A stretch of DNA of 64,000 nucleotides, taken from NCBI RefSeq assembly GCF_041154505.1, contig NZ_AP028672.1:930001-994000 (forward strand), written 5' to 3'. The position numbers and the translations under genes were made by a program. Shown one piece after another: positions 17,821 through 30,416 of the stretch. Source of the stretch: Acidovorax sp. A79. Lineage in GTDB: Bacteria > Pseudomonadota > Gammaproteobacteria > Burkholderiales > Burkholderiaceae_C. Position 1 is the first letter of the stretch; every line of letters begins with the position of its first letter. The notes under the pieces are model-generated. The model was given only the letters and a program-made list of their open reading frames with translations, did not search any database and was not told where the DNA came from.

Positions 17821-19674
17821 TCAAGAGCGGCGCCCCGGCGCAACCAGGCGCGGCGCTGAATACGCCGTGTCCGTGGACAGGCGAAAGGTACCCACTACCT
17901 CGGACAGGCGCTCCGACTGGTCCTTGAGGCTTTGCGCTGCGGCGGCGCTTTGCTCCACCAGGGCGGCATTTTGCTGGGTCATCTGGTCCAGATGGGCCAC
18001 GGCTTGACCGACCTCACCGATGCTGGTGCTTTGTTCGTTGGTCGACGCTGTGATCTCGGCCATGATGTCCGCTACGCGCTGGACCGAGGTGACGATGTCG
18101 ACCATGGTGGTACCTGCATCGTGCACCAGCCGCGAACCGTTCTCGACCTGCTCCACAGAAGAATTGATCAGCCCCTTGATCTCGCGCGCCGCCTCTGCGC
18201 TGCGCTGTGCAAGGCTGCGCACCTCGCCAGCCACCACGGCAAACCCCCGACCTTGCTCACCAGCCCTCGCTGCCTCAACGGCCGCATTGAGCGCGAGGAT
18301 GTTGGTCTGGAATGCGATGCCATCGATCACCCCGATGATGTCGTTGATCTTTTTGGAGGCTGCATTGATCTGCTCCATGGTGGTCACAACGCGGCCCACC
18401 ACGGTGCCGCCGCGCTGGGCCACATCGGAGGCCTGGGCCACGAGCTGGTTGGCTTGGCGGGCGGCATCGGCGTTCTGGCGTACGGTCTCGGTGAGTTGCT
18501 GCATGGAGGCCGATGTCTCCTGCAGGCTGGCGGCCGACAGCTCGGTGCGTCCGCTCAGGTCGTGGTTGCCGGTGGCGATCTCCTGTGCCGCCACGCGTAC
18601 CGAGCTGCTGGTCTCGCGGATCTGGGCCAGCACTCCCGAGAGCTTGCCAGCGAAGTTGTTGAAACTCGATGCGATTTGGGCCAGCTCATCGGCACCATGC
18701 GCATCGATGCGGCGCGACAGATCCCCGCTGCCTTCGCCCACCTCCTGCATTGCATCGCGCACTTGGGTGAGCCTGCGCAGCCGCTGCGTCAGCACAGCCG
18801 CCAGCAACGCAACCGCGACTGCCAACACCACTATGCTCGACAGGACGGAAGTCGTCAGCATGGCGCGCATGGGCTCCAGCGCCTCGCGCTCGTCGAGAGC
18901 CACCACCAGCATCCAGGTCGTGCCCCTGATGGGAACCACCGTGAGCAACCGGGTGCGGCCGTCAATCTCCACCGGCAGCACGCTATGGGCATTGGCCGCA
19001 GCAGACAAGCGTTCCGAACTCAACTCATTGGAGAGATCCGTCAGCGGCTTCAAGACCAACGCTGCATCAGGGTGGGCAATGATCTTGCTGTCGCCTGACG
19101 CCATGAATCCAAAGCTCTGCGGTGTGGGCTTGATCGACGCCACCGTGTCCACCACGGTTTCCATGGAGACATCCCCTGCAGCGACCCCTTTGATAGTCCC
19201 CTCTGCGCGTACTGGCAAGACAAACGAGACGACCAGCTTTCCATCCGTTGTCCTGTAGGGCGCAGTGATTGCCGGGCCACCGGCCGCGACTGCATGCCTG
19301 TACCAAGGCCGGGCGGTGGGATCGTAGCTGGCCGGGTAGTTGCGCGTTTCCGAAAAAACGTACCTCTTGTCGGAAAAGCCGAAATAGACCGTGGAGAACT
19401 TTCCAGCATCGCGCAGGAACGCCAGGGTCTTGGCAGGCTCCGGGTCTTCGAAGGCGGCCACTGCGGTCCCGACGACCAACGCCTTGGCCTGCCCCCATTC
19501 TTCGATGGTTTGCACATGGCTCTTGGCAGTGGCCAAGCTCTGCGCAATCAGGCTGCCCCGGGCCTGGCTGCGCGCCATCAGGACATTCGCCACGGTCAGT
19601 ACCAACAGCGCGATGACCAGGCAGGCCGAGGACAGTGCCAGGATCTGGATCTTGAGCGTCTTGAAATGCGACAT
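17821..19674 (-). CDS. Methyl-accepting chemotaxis protein with dCache sensor
   Basis: 617 residues. An N-terminal membrane helix (about 10-32), a periplasmic dCache-like sensor (about 35-270, with [20 protein letters not shown] and [13 protein letters not shown]), a second helix (about 273-296), HAMP (about 297-350), then a long cytoplasmic coiled coil with the signalling hairpin [20 protein letters not shown]. There is no C-terminal CheR-binding pentapeptide. It is transcribed in the same direction as phnW and lies 212 bp downstream of it, so a role in chemotaxis to phosphonates or related amines is possible but unproven. Confidence 0.92.
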   Translation of the reverse strand: MSHFKTLKIQILALSSACLVIALLVLTVANVLMARSQARGSLIAQSLATAKSHVQTIEEWGQAKALVVGTAVAAFEDPEPAKTLAFLRDAGKFSTVYFGFSDKRYVFSETRNYPASYDPTARPWYRHAVAAGGPAITAPYRTTDGKLVVSFVLPVRAEGTIKGVAAGDVSMETVVDTVASIKPTPQSFGFMASGDSKIIAHPDAALVLKPLTDLSNELSSERLSAAANAHSVLPVEIDGRTRLLTVVPIRGTTWMLVVALDEREALEPMRAMLTTSVLSSIVVLAVAVALLAAVLTQRLRRLTQVRDAMQEVGEGSGDLSRRIDAHGADELAQIASSFNNFAGKLSGVLAQIRETSSSVRVAAQEIATGNHDLSGRTELSAASLQETSASMQQLTETVRQNADAARQANQLVAQASDVAQRGGTVVGRVVTTMEQINAASKKINDIIGVIDGIAFQTNILALNAAVEAARAGEQGRGFAVVAGEVRSLAQRSAEAAREIKGLINSSVEQVENGSRLVHDAGTTMVDIVTSVQRVADIMAEITASTNEQSTSIGEVGQAVAHLDQMTQQNAALVEQSAAAAQSLKDQSERLSEVVGTFRLSTDTAYSAPRLVAPGRRS

Positions 19675-19886
19675 GGGCTGCCTGTGGGAACTTCACTGTC
19701 AATACATCGGGCCAAATAATCAGCCCAGGAGCCTGCGCGGCAAAAGGAGCACCGGCTGCAACGCCCGGTCTCGTCAGGTACGGCCTCCTGCGCGCAGGGG
19801 CCCGCCCTGGGCTTGTCGCAGCACCCAACGCGCCTCGGGTTTCGAGCGTTTCGCTTCGATGCCTTCTGCTGCGCAGCCCCCGGAGT

Positions 19887-21017
19887 TCAGGCTTTCTCCA
19901 AGACGGATACCTGGCGTACGCCCATTGATTCGAGCGCATCGGCTACAGCCGCCACGGCACCGGGAATCCCCGCATCGCCGAAGTGACCGATGCAGCCTAC
20001 GCGGAATGTTTCAAGCTGCGTGAGTTTGCCGGGATAGAGGATGTAGCCACGCTTTTTGACCTCCTGGTAGAACGCCTTGAACTCGTAAGCCGGGTCGGCC
20101 GGCGCATGGAAGGTGACGATGATCGGTGCCTGGATGGCAGGATCGAGAAACGGGCGAAAACCCAATTCCGCCATTCCGTCGATCAGTGCCTTGCAGTTGC
20201 GCGCGTAGCGTCCGCCACGCGCCGGGAGGCCACCCTCCTCCAGGTACTGGGTGATCGCCGAGTCAAGCGCCGCCACGACATGCGTCGGCGGCGTGAAGCG
20301 CCATTGCGTGGTCTTTTCCATGTAGACCCATTGGTCGTAGAGGTCCATGCTCAGAGAGTGGCAGTTGCCTTCGCAGGCCTCAAGAACACCGCGGTTGACG
20401 ATGACGAAGCCCATGCCGGGAACGCCTTCGAGGCATTTCCCGGATGCGGCGATGACCGCATCGAATGGTGTCTGGCGGGCATCGATCTCCAATGCACCAA
20501 AGGAGCTCATCGCATCGATGATCAGTCCACGACCATGCTTGGCGACCACCACAGCGATTTCGTGCAGGGGATTGAGAACGCCGGTTCCGGTTTCGCAATG
20601 CACCACCGCCACGTGGGTGATGCTCTGGTCGGCAGCCAGTGCGCGGTCCACATCGGCGGGCGACACTCGCCTGTCTTCCGTGTAGTCGATGGTGCTGACC
20701 TTGCGGCCGATGACCTTGCAGATTTTGGCCAGGCGCTGGCAATACGCACCGTTGTTCGGTACGAGCACATGGCCGTTGCGCGCAACGATGGTGCCGATGG
20801 CGGCCTCCACTGAAAAAGTTCCACTTCCCTGCAGGGGGACGCACTCGTGCGTGCCTGTGCCATGCACGATCTCCAACACGTTCTTGCGAATGCGCGCGGT
20901 GATCTGGTTGAAGTCCGTGTCCCATGACCCCCAGTCGCGCAGCATGGCCTGGCGCGTGCGGTCAGAGGTGGTGAGAGGGCCGGGGGTCAGCAGGATGGGG
21001 GTGGGGTTTTGGCTCAT
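19887..21017 (-). CDS. phnW: 2-aminoethylphosphonate--pyruvate transaminase
   Basis: 376 residues. It transfers the amino group of AEP to pyruvate giving phosphonoacetaldehyde and alanine, the entry step of the hydrolytic AEP pathway. Seen: [47 protein letters not shown] and the PLP lysine in [14 protein letters not shown] (Lys194, the position known for Salmonella PhnW). The ATG at 21017 gives the family N-terminus; the ORF extends to 21134 without support. It follows the AEP importer genes by 46 bp on the same strand, so uptake and first step are probably one operon. Confidence 0.96.
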   Translation of the reverse strand: MSQNPTPILLTPGPLTTSDRTRQAMLRDWGSWDTDFNQITARIRKNVLEIVHGTGTHECVPLQGSGTFSVEAAIGTIVARNGHVLVPNNGAYCQRLAKICKVIGRKVSTIDYTEDRRVSPADVDRALAADQSITHVAVVHCETGTGVLNPLHEIAVVVAKHGRGLIIDAMSSFGALEIDARQTPFDAVIAASGKCLEGVPGMGFVIVNRGVLEACEGNCHSLSMDLYDQWVYMEKTTQWRFTPPTHVVAALDSAITQYLEEGGLPARGGRYARNCKALIDGMAELGFRPFLDPAIQAPIIVTFHAPADPAYEFKAFYQEVKKRGYILYPGKLTQLETFRVGCIGHFGDAGIPGAVAAVADALESMGVRQVSVLEKA

Positions 21018-21063
21018 GGTTTGTCTCCAGGCGGGGGAAGGGAACCGGGTTGGGAGGTGAAGG

Positions 21064-22793
21064 TCAGCTGCGGGCCAGGTTGCGCCAGGCCTGGGTGCGT
21101 GACAACAGCACACGCGTGAGCAGTGAGTAGGCAATGCACACCAGCGTCGAGGTGATCACGATCAGGCTGGCCAGTGCAGACGCGGGCCCGATGTCACCGG
21201 CATCGTCCAGGTGCATGATCGCTACCGAGGCGAGGATGGTCTCGGGCGTGTAGAGAAAGATCGCGCACGACAGGCTGGCCATCGACACCACAAAGAAATA
21301 GCGCCCGATATCGAGAATGGCCGGCAGGCACACGGGCACGGTGACCCGCATGAAGGTCTTGAAGAAGGGGACCTTGAGGGACGCGGATACGGCCTCGAAC
21401 TCGTTGTCCAGCTGCTTGAGCGCCGTGATGGCGGTGAGGTGGCTGGAGGTGTAGTAATGGATGACCATCGAGATGATCAGGATCGCCATCGTCTGGTACA
21501 GAAAGTTCAGCGGATTCGCGGGATGGTTGAAGAACATCACGTAACCCAGCCCGAGCACCAGGCCCGGCACCGCCATGGACAGCACGGCCATCAGGTGCAT
21601 GGCCGGCCGCATCAGGCCGAGGTTGCGCGTCTTCTCGATGAGGTAGGCCCCCACGAACACGATCAGCGAACCCGCCACTGCGGTGACCATGGCGACGAGC
21701 AGGCTGTTGCCGTAGGCAGCCGCCATGTCGCTCTCGATCAGCACGAAGTGGTAGTGCTTCAGCGTGAACGAAAGGTCATAGGGCCACAGGGAGATCAGCG
21801 AGGTGTAGATAGCCATGCCGATGGTGGCCAGAAGCAGGCCACAGACCACCGTGCAGAAGAGCGTGAGCAGCGCATCGGCGACCTTGCGCCGCTTGGGGAC
21901 GTAAGGCACCGAGCGGGCCGTGAGCTGTGCCTTCAGCTTGCGCCGCACCACGTAGTCGATCACGAAGGAAATGACCGACGGAATCAGCAGCAGCATGCCG
22001 ACAACGGCGCCGATGGAGAAATTGTGCTGCCCCACGACCTGCTTGAAAACGTCCACCGACAGCACGTTGAAGTTGCCCCCGATCACCTTGGGCGCACCGA
22101 AATCGCTGATCACATAGGTGAAGACCACGGTGGCCGCGCTGATGAGGCCGTACTTGCACGATGGCAGCGTGATGGTCATGAACTGGCGAACCGGCCGCGT
22201 GCGCAGCGCAGTGGCCGCCTCGTACAGCCGGCCGTCGGCGAGCGACAGGGCCGTGACCAGAATCATCAGGGCATGCGGGAAGGTGTTGTACACCTCGGCG
22301 AGGATGATTCCCGGCGCCCCGTAGATCGACATGCCGCCCAGCAGGAACTTGAGTGCGCCCTGGTTTCCAAACCACTGCACGAACGATATGGCGGACAGCA
22401 GTGAAGGCGCCAGCAAAGGGATCAGCGCGATCAGCCGAAAGACCGCCTTGAGTGGCATCGGTATGCTGCTGCGGGTCAGCGCATAGGCGAACACGAAGGC
22501 CAGAGGCACGGAGATCGCCACCACGGCGGCAGACACCCAGATCGAATTCCACGCCGCGCCCAGAAGGCTGGGGGTCTTGAAGTAGGTGATGAAGTGCGTG
22601 AGGCCGACGAAACGGCCGCTCTTGTCCTGTACGGCCTGCGCCAGGATGGTCAGCAGTGGTGCCACCAGAAAGACCAGCAGCATGGCCATCACGGCCAGCA
22701 GAATGGCCCGTGCGATGGTCTCGTCACGGCTCCAGCGCAGCATGGGCCGCAGTGGGGTTGCCGTCATGGCAGCGGAGGGGCGGGACAGTGCGG

Positions 22794-22797
<4 letters not shown>
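21064..22797 (-). CDS. 2-aminoethylphosphonate ABC transporter permease (fused, two-domain)
   Basis: 577 residues with two consecutive binding-protein-dependent permease domains (about 60-270 and 335-570), the FbpB-like layout of the PhnU-type AEP permease. Each half has the EAA-loop region before its penultimate helices ([19 protein letters not shown] and [20 protein letters not shown]). The start codon overlaps the stop of the ATPase gene by four bases. AEP specificity is inferred from the neighbours PhnW, PhnA and PhnY. Confidence 0.92.
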
Positions 22798-23930
<1,133 letters not shown>

Positions 23931-24004
23931 GTTTCGCACTCGTGGTTGTGGGGCTGCAGACTGCGTCCCCCGTGGGTTCTTCTGATGGGACGCCGCCGGG
24001 CTTC

Positions 24005-25042
24005 CTACTTGGGCTCTGCCTTGCCTTCGTAGCGCTTGCTCCACTCGGCCAATATGCGTTCGCGGTTCTTCGCGGCCCAGTTGATGTCGTTCTTGGCGAG
24101 CAGCTTCTCGTAGTTGTCCGGGATGCCCTCCAGCTTCGATACCAGGCCCGGATAGGCCACGACGGCCCACCAGCGCGACGAGATCTGGTTGGCCTCCTTG
24201 GTGGCCATCCAGTCGGCGAACCGCTTGCCCTGCTCCAGCTTGGTACTGGTCTTCATCAGGCTGGTGGCTTCGATGTCCCAGCCAAGGCCTTCCTTGGGGA
24301 AGATGAGATCGACAGGCGCACCGGATTTCTTGACCTGGTGGGCCCGGAACTCAAAGGAAATGCCGATCGGAAATTCGCCGGCACCGGCCTGCTTGCAGGG
24401 CTTGGACCCCGAGTGCACATACTGCGCGATGTTCTGGTGCAGGGCGTCCATGAACTTCCAGCCTTCGGCATCGCCCCACATCTGCAGCCAGGAGGAGACA
24501 TCCAGGTAGCCCGTACCACTGGATGCTGGATGGGGCATGGAGATGGTGCCCTTGTAGATGGGCTTAGTCAGATCCTTCCAGCTTTCAGGCTTGGGCAGGC
24601 CCAGCTTCTGGGCCTCCACCCGGTTGAAGCAGATCGTGGCGGCCCAAACGTCCATCCCGACCCATGCAGGGGGTCTTGCGGTATCGGAGTAGGCAGGATT
24701 GAGCTCCTTGAACCCCTTGGGCTCATAAGGAAGCAGCATGCCCTCCTGCTGCAGTAGCGCGAGGCTGCTGGCCGCCAGGCCCGCCACGACGTCGGCCTGT
24801 GGATTGGCCTTTTCGGCGAGCAGCTTGGCAGTGACGATTCCGGTGGAATCGCGCACCCACTTCACCTCGATGTCTGGATTCGCTTTCTCGAAAGCGTCCT
24901 TGTAGAGCTTCATGGCGTCGGTCTCCAGCGCGGTGTAGACCAGAAGCGGAGTCCTCTGTGCCCAGGCAGCGCTGCCGGCGACAAGGCCGATCGCAGCGAG
25001 ACATAGGGCTGCGAGACGGCGCGTGCTTGCTTTCATCGTCAT
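24005..25042 (-). CDS. 2-aminoethylphosphonate ABC transporter substrate-binding protein
   Basis: 345 residues with a Sec signal (MTMKASTRRLAALCLAAIGL, cleavage near AWA-Q). It is a periplasmic type-2 binding protein of the PhnS/FbpA-like group: LLVYTALETDAMKLYKDAF, KWVRDSTGIVTAKLLAEK, SMPHPASSGTGYLDVSSWLQ. It is the first gene of the leftward operon (binding protein, ATPase, permease, PhnW). The ribosome site AGGAGA lies seven bases before ATG 25042, fixing the start within a longer ORF. Confidence 0.94.
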   Translation of the reverse strand: MTMKASTRRLAALCLAAIGLVAGSAAWAQRTPLLVYTALETDAMKLYKDAFEKANPDIEVKWVRDSTGIVTAKLLAEKANPQADVVAGLAASSLALLQQEGMLLPYEPKGFKELNPAYSDTARPPAWVGMDVWAATICFNRVEAQKLGLPKPESWKDLTKPIYKGTISMPHPASSGTGYLDVSSWLQMWGDAEGWKFMDALHQNIAQYVHSGSKPCKQAGAGEFPIGISFEFRAHQVKKSGAPVDLIFPKEGLGWDIEATSLMKTSTKLEQGKRFADWMATKEANQISSRWWAVVAYPGLVSKLEGIPDNYEKLLAKNDINWAAKNRERILAEWSKRYEGKAEPK

Positions 25043-25125
25043 CTGTTTCTCCTGATAAGGCTTGCTATCCCCTGAACGGGTGAGTGGCGGGCTCCGGCAC
25101 ATGCTGCTCCATGCTCGGTGAATGA

Positions 25126-25154
25126 AATGTAAATTGCCAACTGAAGACTGTCAA
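25126..25154 (-). promoter_or_regulatory. Candidate promoter of the leftward AEP transport operon
   Basis: On the minus strand: -35 TTGACA (25154-25149), a 17-bp spacer and -10 TACATT (25131-25126, 4 of 6). It drives the binding-protein gene 84 bp downstream. The -35 lies inside the left arm of the palindrome at 25143-25176. Confidence 0.65.
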
Positions 25155-25176
25155 TAGTAAATTGTTGACAGTTTTC
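25143..25176. promoter_or_regulatory. Inverted repeat covering both divergent -35 boxes: candidate regulator operator
   Basis: Arms GAAGACTGTCAA and TTGACAGTTTTC pair at 11 of 12 positions around a 10-bp AT-rich spacer; the inner 7 bp CTGTCAA/TTGACAG are perfect. Each arm contains the TTGACA -35 hexamer of one of the two outward promoters. A GntR/FadR-type dimer binding here would control uptake and degradation together. The regulator assignment is inference from adjacency. Confidence 0.65.
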
Positions 25177-25192
25177 AATATCGGCGTAAGAT
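25165..25192 (+). promoter_or_regulatory. Candidate promoter of the rightward phosphonate regulator-degradation operon
   Basis: -35 TTGACA (25165-25170), 16-bp spacer, -10 TAAGAT (25187-25192). The predicted start of transcription falls at about 25199, only a base or two before the ATG at 25201, so the regulator mRNA would be leaderless or nearly so. Confidence 0.6.
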
Positions 25193-25200
25193 TGCGATCC

Positions 25201-27157
<1,957 letters not shown>

Positions 27158-27176
27158 ACGCATTGCGGAGCACTCC

Positions 27177-28625
27177 ATGAGCCAAGCCAGTCTGAAGCCC
27201 GCGCCCATCCACCGCGAGGCCTTGCGCATTGCCGGTGAGCGGGTCTACTGCGACCGCAGTATCGAGGTCACCTACCCCTACACCGGTGAAGTGATTGCCA
27301 CCGTGCCGAAAGCCACGCTGGACGATGTGAGGCGGGCCTACCGCATCGCCCGGGACTGCAAACCCACGCTGACCCGCTACGAGCGCTACAAGATACTGAT
27401 GCGGGCGGGCGAGATCATCGCCTCGCGCCTGGACGAAATCTCCCGCACCATCACGCTCGAATCGGGCCTGTGCCGCAAGGACTCGCTGTATGAAGTGGGC
27501 CGCGCCTCCGATGTGCTGCTGTTCGCAGCCAACCAGGCGCTGGTCGATGACGGACAGGTGTTCTCCTGCGACCTCACGCACCACGGCAAGAGCCGCAAGG
27601 TCTACACCCTGAAAGAGCCGCTGCTGGGCGCGATCACGGCCATCACGCCGTTCAACCACCCGCTGAACCAGGTCATCCACAAGGTCGCGCCCTCCATCGC
27701 CACCAACAACCGCATGGTCCTCAAGCCCAGCGAAAAGACACCGCTCACCGCCTTCATCCTGGCCGACATCCTGTACGAGGCGGGCCTGCCGCCTCCCATG
27801 CTGTCGGTCATCACCGGCGACCCGCGCGAGATCGCCGACGAGATGCTGACCAGCCCGGATGTCGATCTGGTGACCTTCACCGGCGGCGTGGCCATCGGCA
27901 AGTACATCGCCGGCAAAGCCGCCTACAAGCGGCAGATTCTCGAACTCGGCGGCAACGACCCCATCATCGTGATGGACGATGCCGACATCGAAGAGGCGGC
28001 AACGCTCGCTGCCAGCGGCTCCTACAAGAACTCGGGCCAGCGCTGCACCGCGGTCAAGCGCATGCTGGTGCATGAGGCCGTTGCCGACCAGTTCGTTGAA
28101 TTGCTGGTCGCAAAGACCAAGGCGTTGAAGTACGGCGATCCGATGGATCCAAAGACCGACATGGGCACGGTGATCGACGAAGCGGCGGCAAAGCACTTCG
28201 AGTCGGTGGTCAACGAAGCCATCGCGGCCGGCGCGAAGCTGCTGTGCGGCCACGAGCGCCAGGGTGCGCTCTACGCGCCGACGGTGCTCGACCGCGTGGA
28301 TCCCGAGATGACCGTCGCCAAGCAGGAGACCTTTGGGCCCGTGTCTCCGGTGATCCGCTTCAAGGACATCGACGACGCGATCCGCATCTCGAACGGCACC
28401 GCCTATGGCCTCTCGTCATCGGTATGCACCAACCGGCTGGACCACATCACCCGTTTCATCCGCGAGTTGAATGTGGGCAGCGTGAACGTGCGCGAAGTGC
28501 CGGGCTACCGGCTGGAGTTGACGCCCTTCGGCGGCATCAAGGACTCCGGCCTGGGCTACAAGGAAGGTGTGCTGGAAGCGATGAAGAGCTTCACCAACAC
28601 CAAGACCTATTCACTGCCCTGGTAG
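27177..28625 (+). CDS. phnY: Phosphonoacetaldehyde dehydrogenase
   Basis: 482 residues, NAD(P)-dependent aldehyde dehydrogenase that oxidises phosphonoacetaldehyde to phosphonoacetate. Seen: PFNHPLNQVIHKVAPSIATN, KPSEKTPLTAF, FTGGVAIGKYIAG, general base in LELGGNDP and the catalytic cysteine Cys290 in GSYKNSGQRCTAVKRM, the same motif and near-identical position as in the characterised Sinorhizobium enzyme. It lies 19 bp after phnA. The name phnY is also used for an unrelated 2-oxoglutarate dioxygenase; that enzyme is not present here. Confidence 0.95.
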   Translation: MSQASLKPAPIHREALRIAGERVYCDRSIEVTYPYTGEVIATVPKATLDDVRRAYRIARDCKPTLTRYERYKILMRAGEIIASRLDEISRTITLESGLCRKDSLYEVGRASDVLLFAANQALVDDGQVFSCDLTHHGKSRKVYTLKEPLLGAITAITPFNHPLNQVIHKVAPSIATNNRMVLKPSEKTPLTAFILADILYEAGLPPPMLSVITGDPREIADEMLTSPDVDLVTFTGGVAIGKYIAGKAAYKRQILELGGNDPIIVMDDADIEEAATLAASGSYKNSGQRCTAVKRMLVHEAVADQFVELLVAKTKALKYGDPMDPKTDMGTVIDEAAAKHFESVVNEAIAAGAKLLCGHERQGALYAPTVLDRVDPEMTVAKQETFGPVSPVIRFKDIDDAIRISNGTAYGLSSSVCTNRLDHITRFIRELNVGSVNVREVPGYRLELTPFGGIKDSGLGYKEGVLEAMKSFTNTKTYSLPW

Positions 28626-28742
28626 TGCCCCCGCGCCATCGGTCACCACCGCTGCGGGTGGCCGCACGGCGCCGCGAGGTGCCCTGCAGAGGGCCCTGAA
28701 GCAGTTCAGGTTGGCCTTGTTCGAGACCAAGGATGTATTTCC

Positions 28743-29771
28743 ATGAATGCCGATGAACGACCTCGCCGCACAGTACATGCCCGCCAGCGCCTGGGGTGGG
28801 CTCTGGCGTCGCTTGCCTTGCTGACCACCCTCGCTGCCAGCGCGGCCGACAAAGACCCCACGCTGACCGTCGGGCTGATTGTTGCGGGAAGCGTCGAGAA
28901 GGTCGTCGAAGACTGGAGACCTTTCACAGACGCTCTCGCGAAAGAGCTGCAGATTCCAGTCAAGGTGCTTGCCTCCAAAAACTACGCAGACATCTCCGGC
29001 GCGCTCATGGAGGGACGCGTTCAGCTTGCATGGATCAACAACCGGCTGGCGATTGATCTGGTGGAAAGCGATCGCGCGACCGTCTTCGCACAAATGGTCC
29101 GGCTGGACGGTTCCCGCGGCTATCGCTCGGTTCTCTTCGCCCGAAAAGATGGCCCCATCCAGTCTCTGGCCGATGTGCTTGGCCGCCCTGGCGTCTACAG
29201 CTTCGGGTCAGGTGACAAGAAGTCCACCTCCGGCTACCTGGTGCCCAACTACTACGTTTTCGCCAAGAACAAGATAGAGCCGCAAAAGCACTTCAAGCAG
29301 ATCATGCATGCGAACCACCTGGACAATTTCCTGGCCGTTGCCGACGGACGGGTGGACCTTGCCACGAACAATACGGAAGAGCTTCCCCGCTACCAGGCCG
29401 ATTTTCCAGACAAGCTGGCGCGCATCCGTGTGGTCTGGGAGTCGCCGTTGATTCCCAACGATCCCATCCTCTACCGCAAAGACCTTCCCGCCGCTACGCA
29501 GCAGCGCATCCGGAAATTCTTCACTGCCTATGGACGCACCGACGCGGAGAAAGCCACCTTGAAAGCCATCAATGGCCTTTCGGGATTCCGTGCCTCCTAC
29601 AACTACCAGTTGCGCCCCGTCGTGGACCTGGAACTCTTTCAGATGCTGACCACCGCCATGGACGGCAAGGCGAATTCGCCGGAGCGCTTCCAGTCCGTGA
29701 TGGATGGATTGACGAAGCGCGCTGCGCGGCTGGACACCGTGCTCAATGCAACGCGCCTGGACGGCCCGTGA
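28743..29771 (+). CDS. PhnD-like phosphate/phosphonate-binding periplasmic protein
   Basis: 342 residues with an N-terminal export signal (hydrophobic core about 18-34, cleavage near SAA-D). It belongs to the PhnD family: LTVGLIVAGSVEKVVEDW, ALMEGRVQLAWINN, STSGYLVPNYYVFAKN and VDLATNNTEELP match the E. coli protein's ligand-loop regions. No cognate PhnC/PhnE genes are adjacent, so it is an orphan here: it may feed a transporter elsewhere, the AEP permease, or a sensor. A 117-bp gap separates it from phnY. Confidence 0.88.
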   Translation: MNADERPRRTVHARQRLGWALASLALLTTLAASAADKDPTLTVGLIVAGSVEKVVEDWRPFTDALAKELQIPVKVLASKNYADISGALMEGRVQLAWINNRLAIDLVESDRATVFAQMVRLDGSRGYRSVLFARKDGPIQSLADVLGRPGVYSFGSGDKKSTSGYLVPNYYVFAKNKIEPQKHFKQIMHANHLDNFLAVADGRVDLATNNTEELPRYQADFPDKLARIRVVWESPLIPNDPILYRKDLPAATQQRIRKFFTAYGRTDAEKATLKAINGLSGFRASYNYQLRPVVDLELFQMLTTAMDGKANSPERFQSVMDGLTKRAARLDTVLNATRLDGP

Positions 29772-29838
29772 TGCAGTCCCGCCAGAGCGCCAGACGAAGA
29801 AATGCATCCACCTGAACCGCACCCACGAACACCCCACC

Positions 29839-30408
29839 ATGAGTCTCACCATCCCGGACATCACCGGTCTTTTCCTGTCCAAGGGCCATGCCCAGTATGA
29901 CGGCGAGCCCGTGACGCAACTCGAACATGCGCTGCAGTCGGCCCACCTGGCCGAGCAGGCTGGCGCCGGCAGTGCCCTGATAGCGGCCGCGCTGCTGCAT
30001 GACCTGGGGCACCTGCTGCACGAATGGGGCGGCACGCCCACCCAGGACGGCCTGGACGACGTGCACCAGTACCGTTGCATGCCGTTTCTGCGCGCGCTTT
30101 TCGGTCCGGGGACGCTGGAGCCTATCCGGCTGCACGTGGATGCCAAGCGCTTCCTGTGCGCGCGCGAGTCGGGCTACCTCGCGCAGCTGTCGCCCGACTC
30201 CAGGCGCAGCCTGGCGCTGCAGGGCGGTGTCTTCGATGAGGCGCAAGCCACGGCCTTCGAGGCATTGCCCCATGCGATGGACGCGGTCCGTTTGCGGCGC
30301 TGGGACGACATGGCCAAATCGGCCACTGCGGACACCCCTTCGCTGGAGCACTTCGTGCGCCATCTCGAAATCAGCGCGGCAGAACATGGCCAGCCCCTGG
30401 CCTCCTGA
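29839..30408 (+). CDS. PhnZ-type HD-domain mixed-valent diiron phosphonate oxygenase
   Basis: 189 residues. PhnZ-type enzymes oxidatively split 2-amino-1-hydroxyalkylphosphonates to an amino acid and phosphate. Aligning by eye with PhnZ, the metal ligands are all present with a constant offset: His30, His54-Asp55 (HDLGH), His76, His99 (LHVDAKR) and Asp156/157 (RRWDDMAK). The substrate-gating pair Tyr20/Glu23 (QYDGEP) is kept too. The ORF opens at 29746 inside the PhnD gene, but ATG 29839 gives the family start. The partner 2-oxoglutarate dioxygenase that makes the hydroxylated substrate is absent from the window. Confidence 0.88.
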   Translation: MSLTIPDITGLFLSKGHAQYDGEPVTQLEHALQSAHLAEQAGAGSALIAAALLHDLGHLLHEWGGTPTQDGLDDVHQYRCMPFLRALFGPGTLEPIRLHVDAKRFLCARESGYLAQLSPDSRRSLALQGGVFDEAQATAFEALPHAMDAVRLRRWDDMAKSATADTPSLEHFVRHLEISAAEHGQPLAS

Positions 30409-30416
30409 GGAATCCC

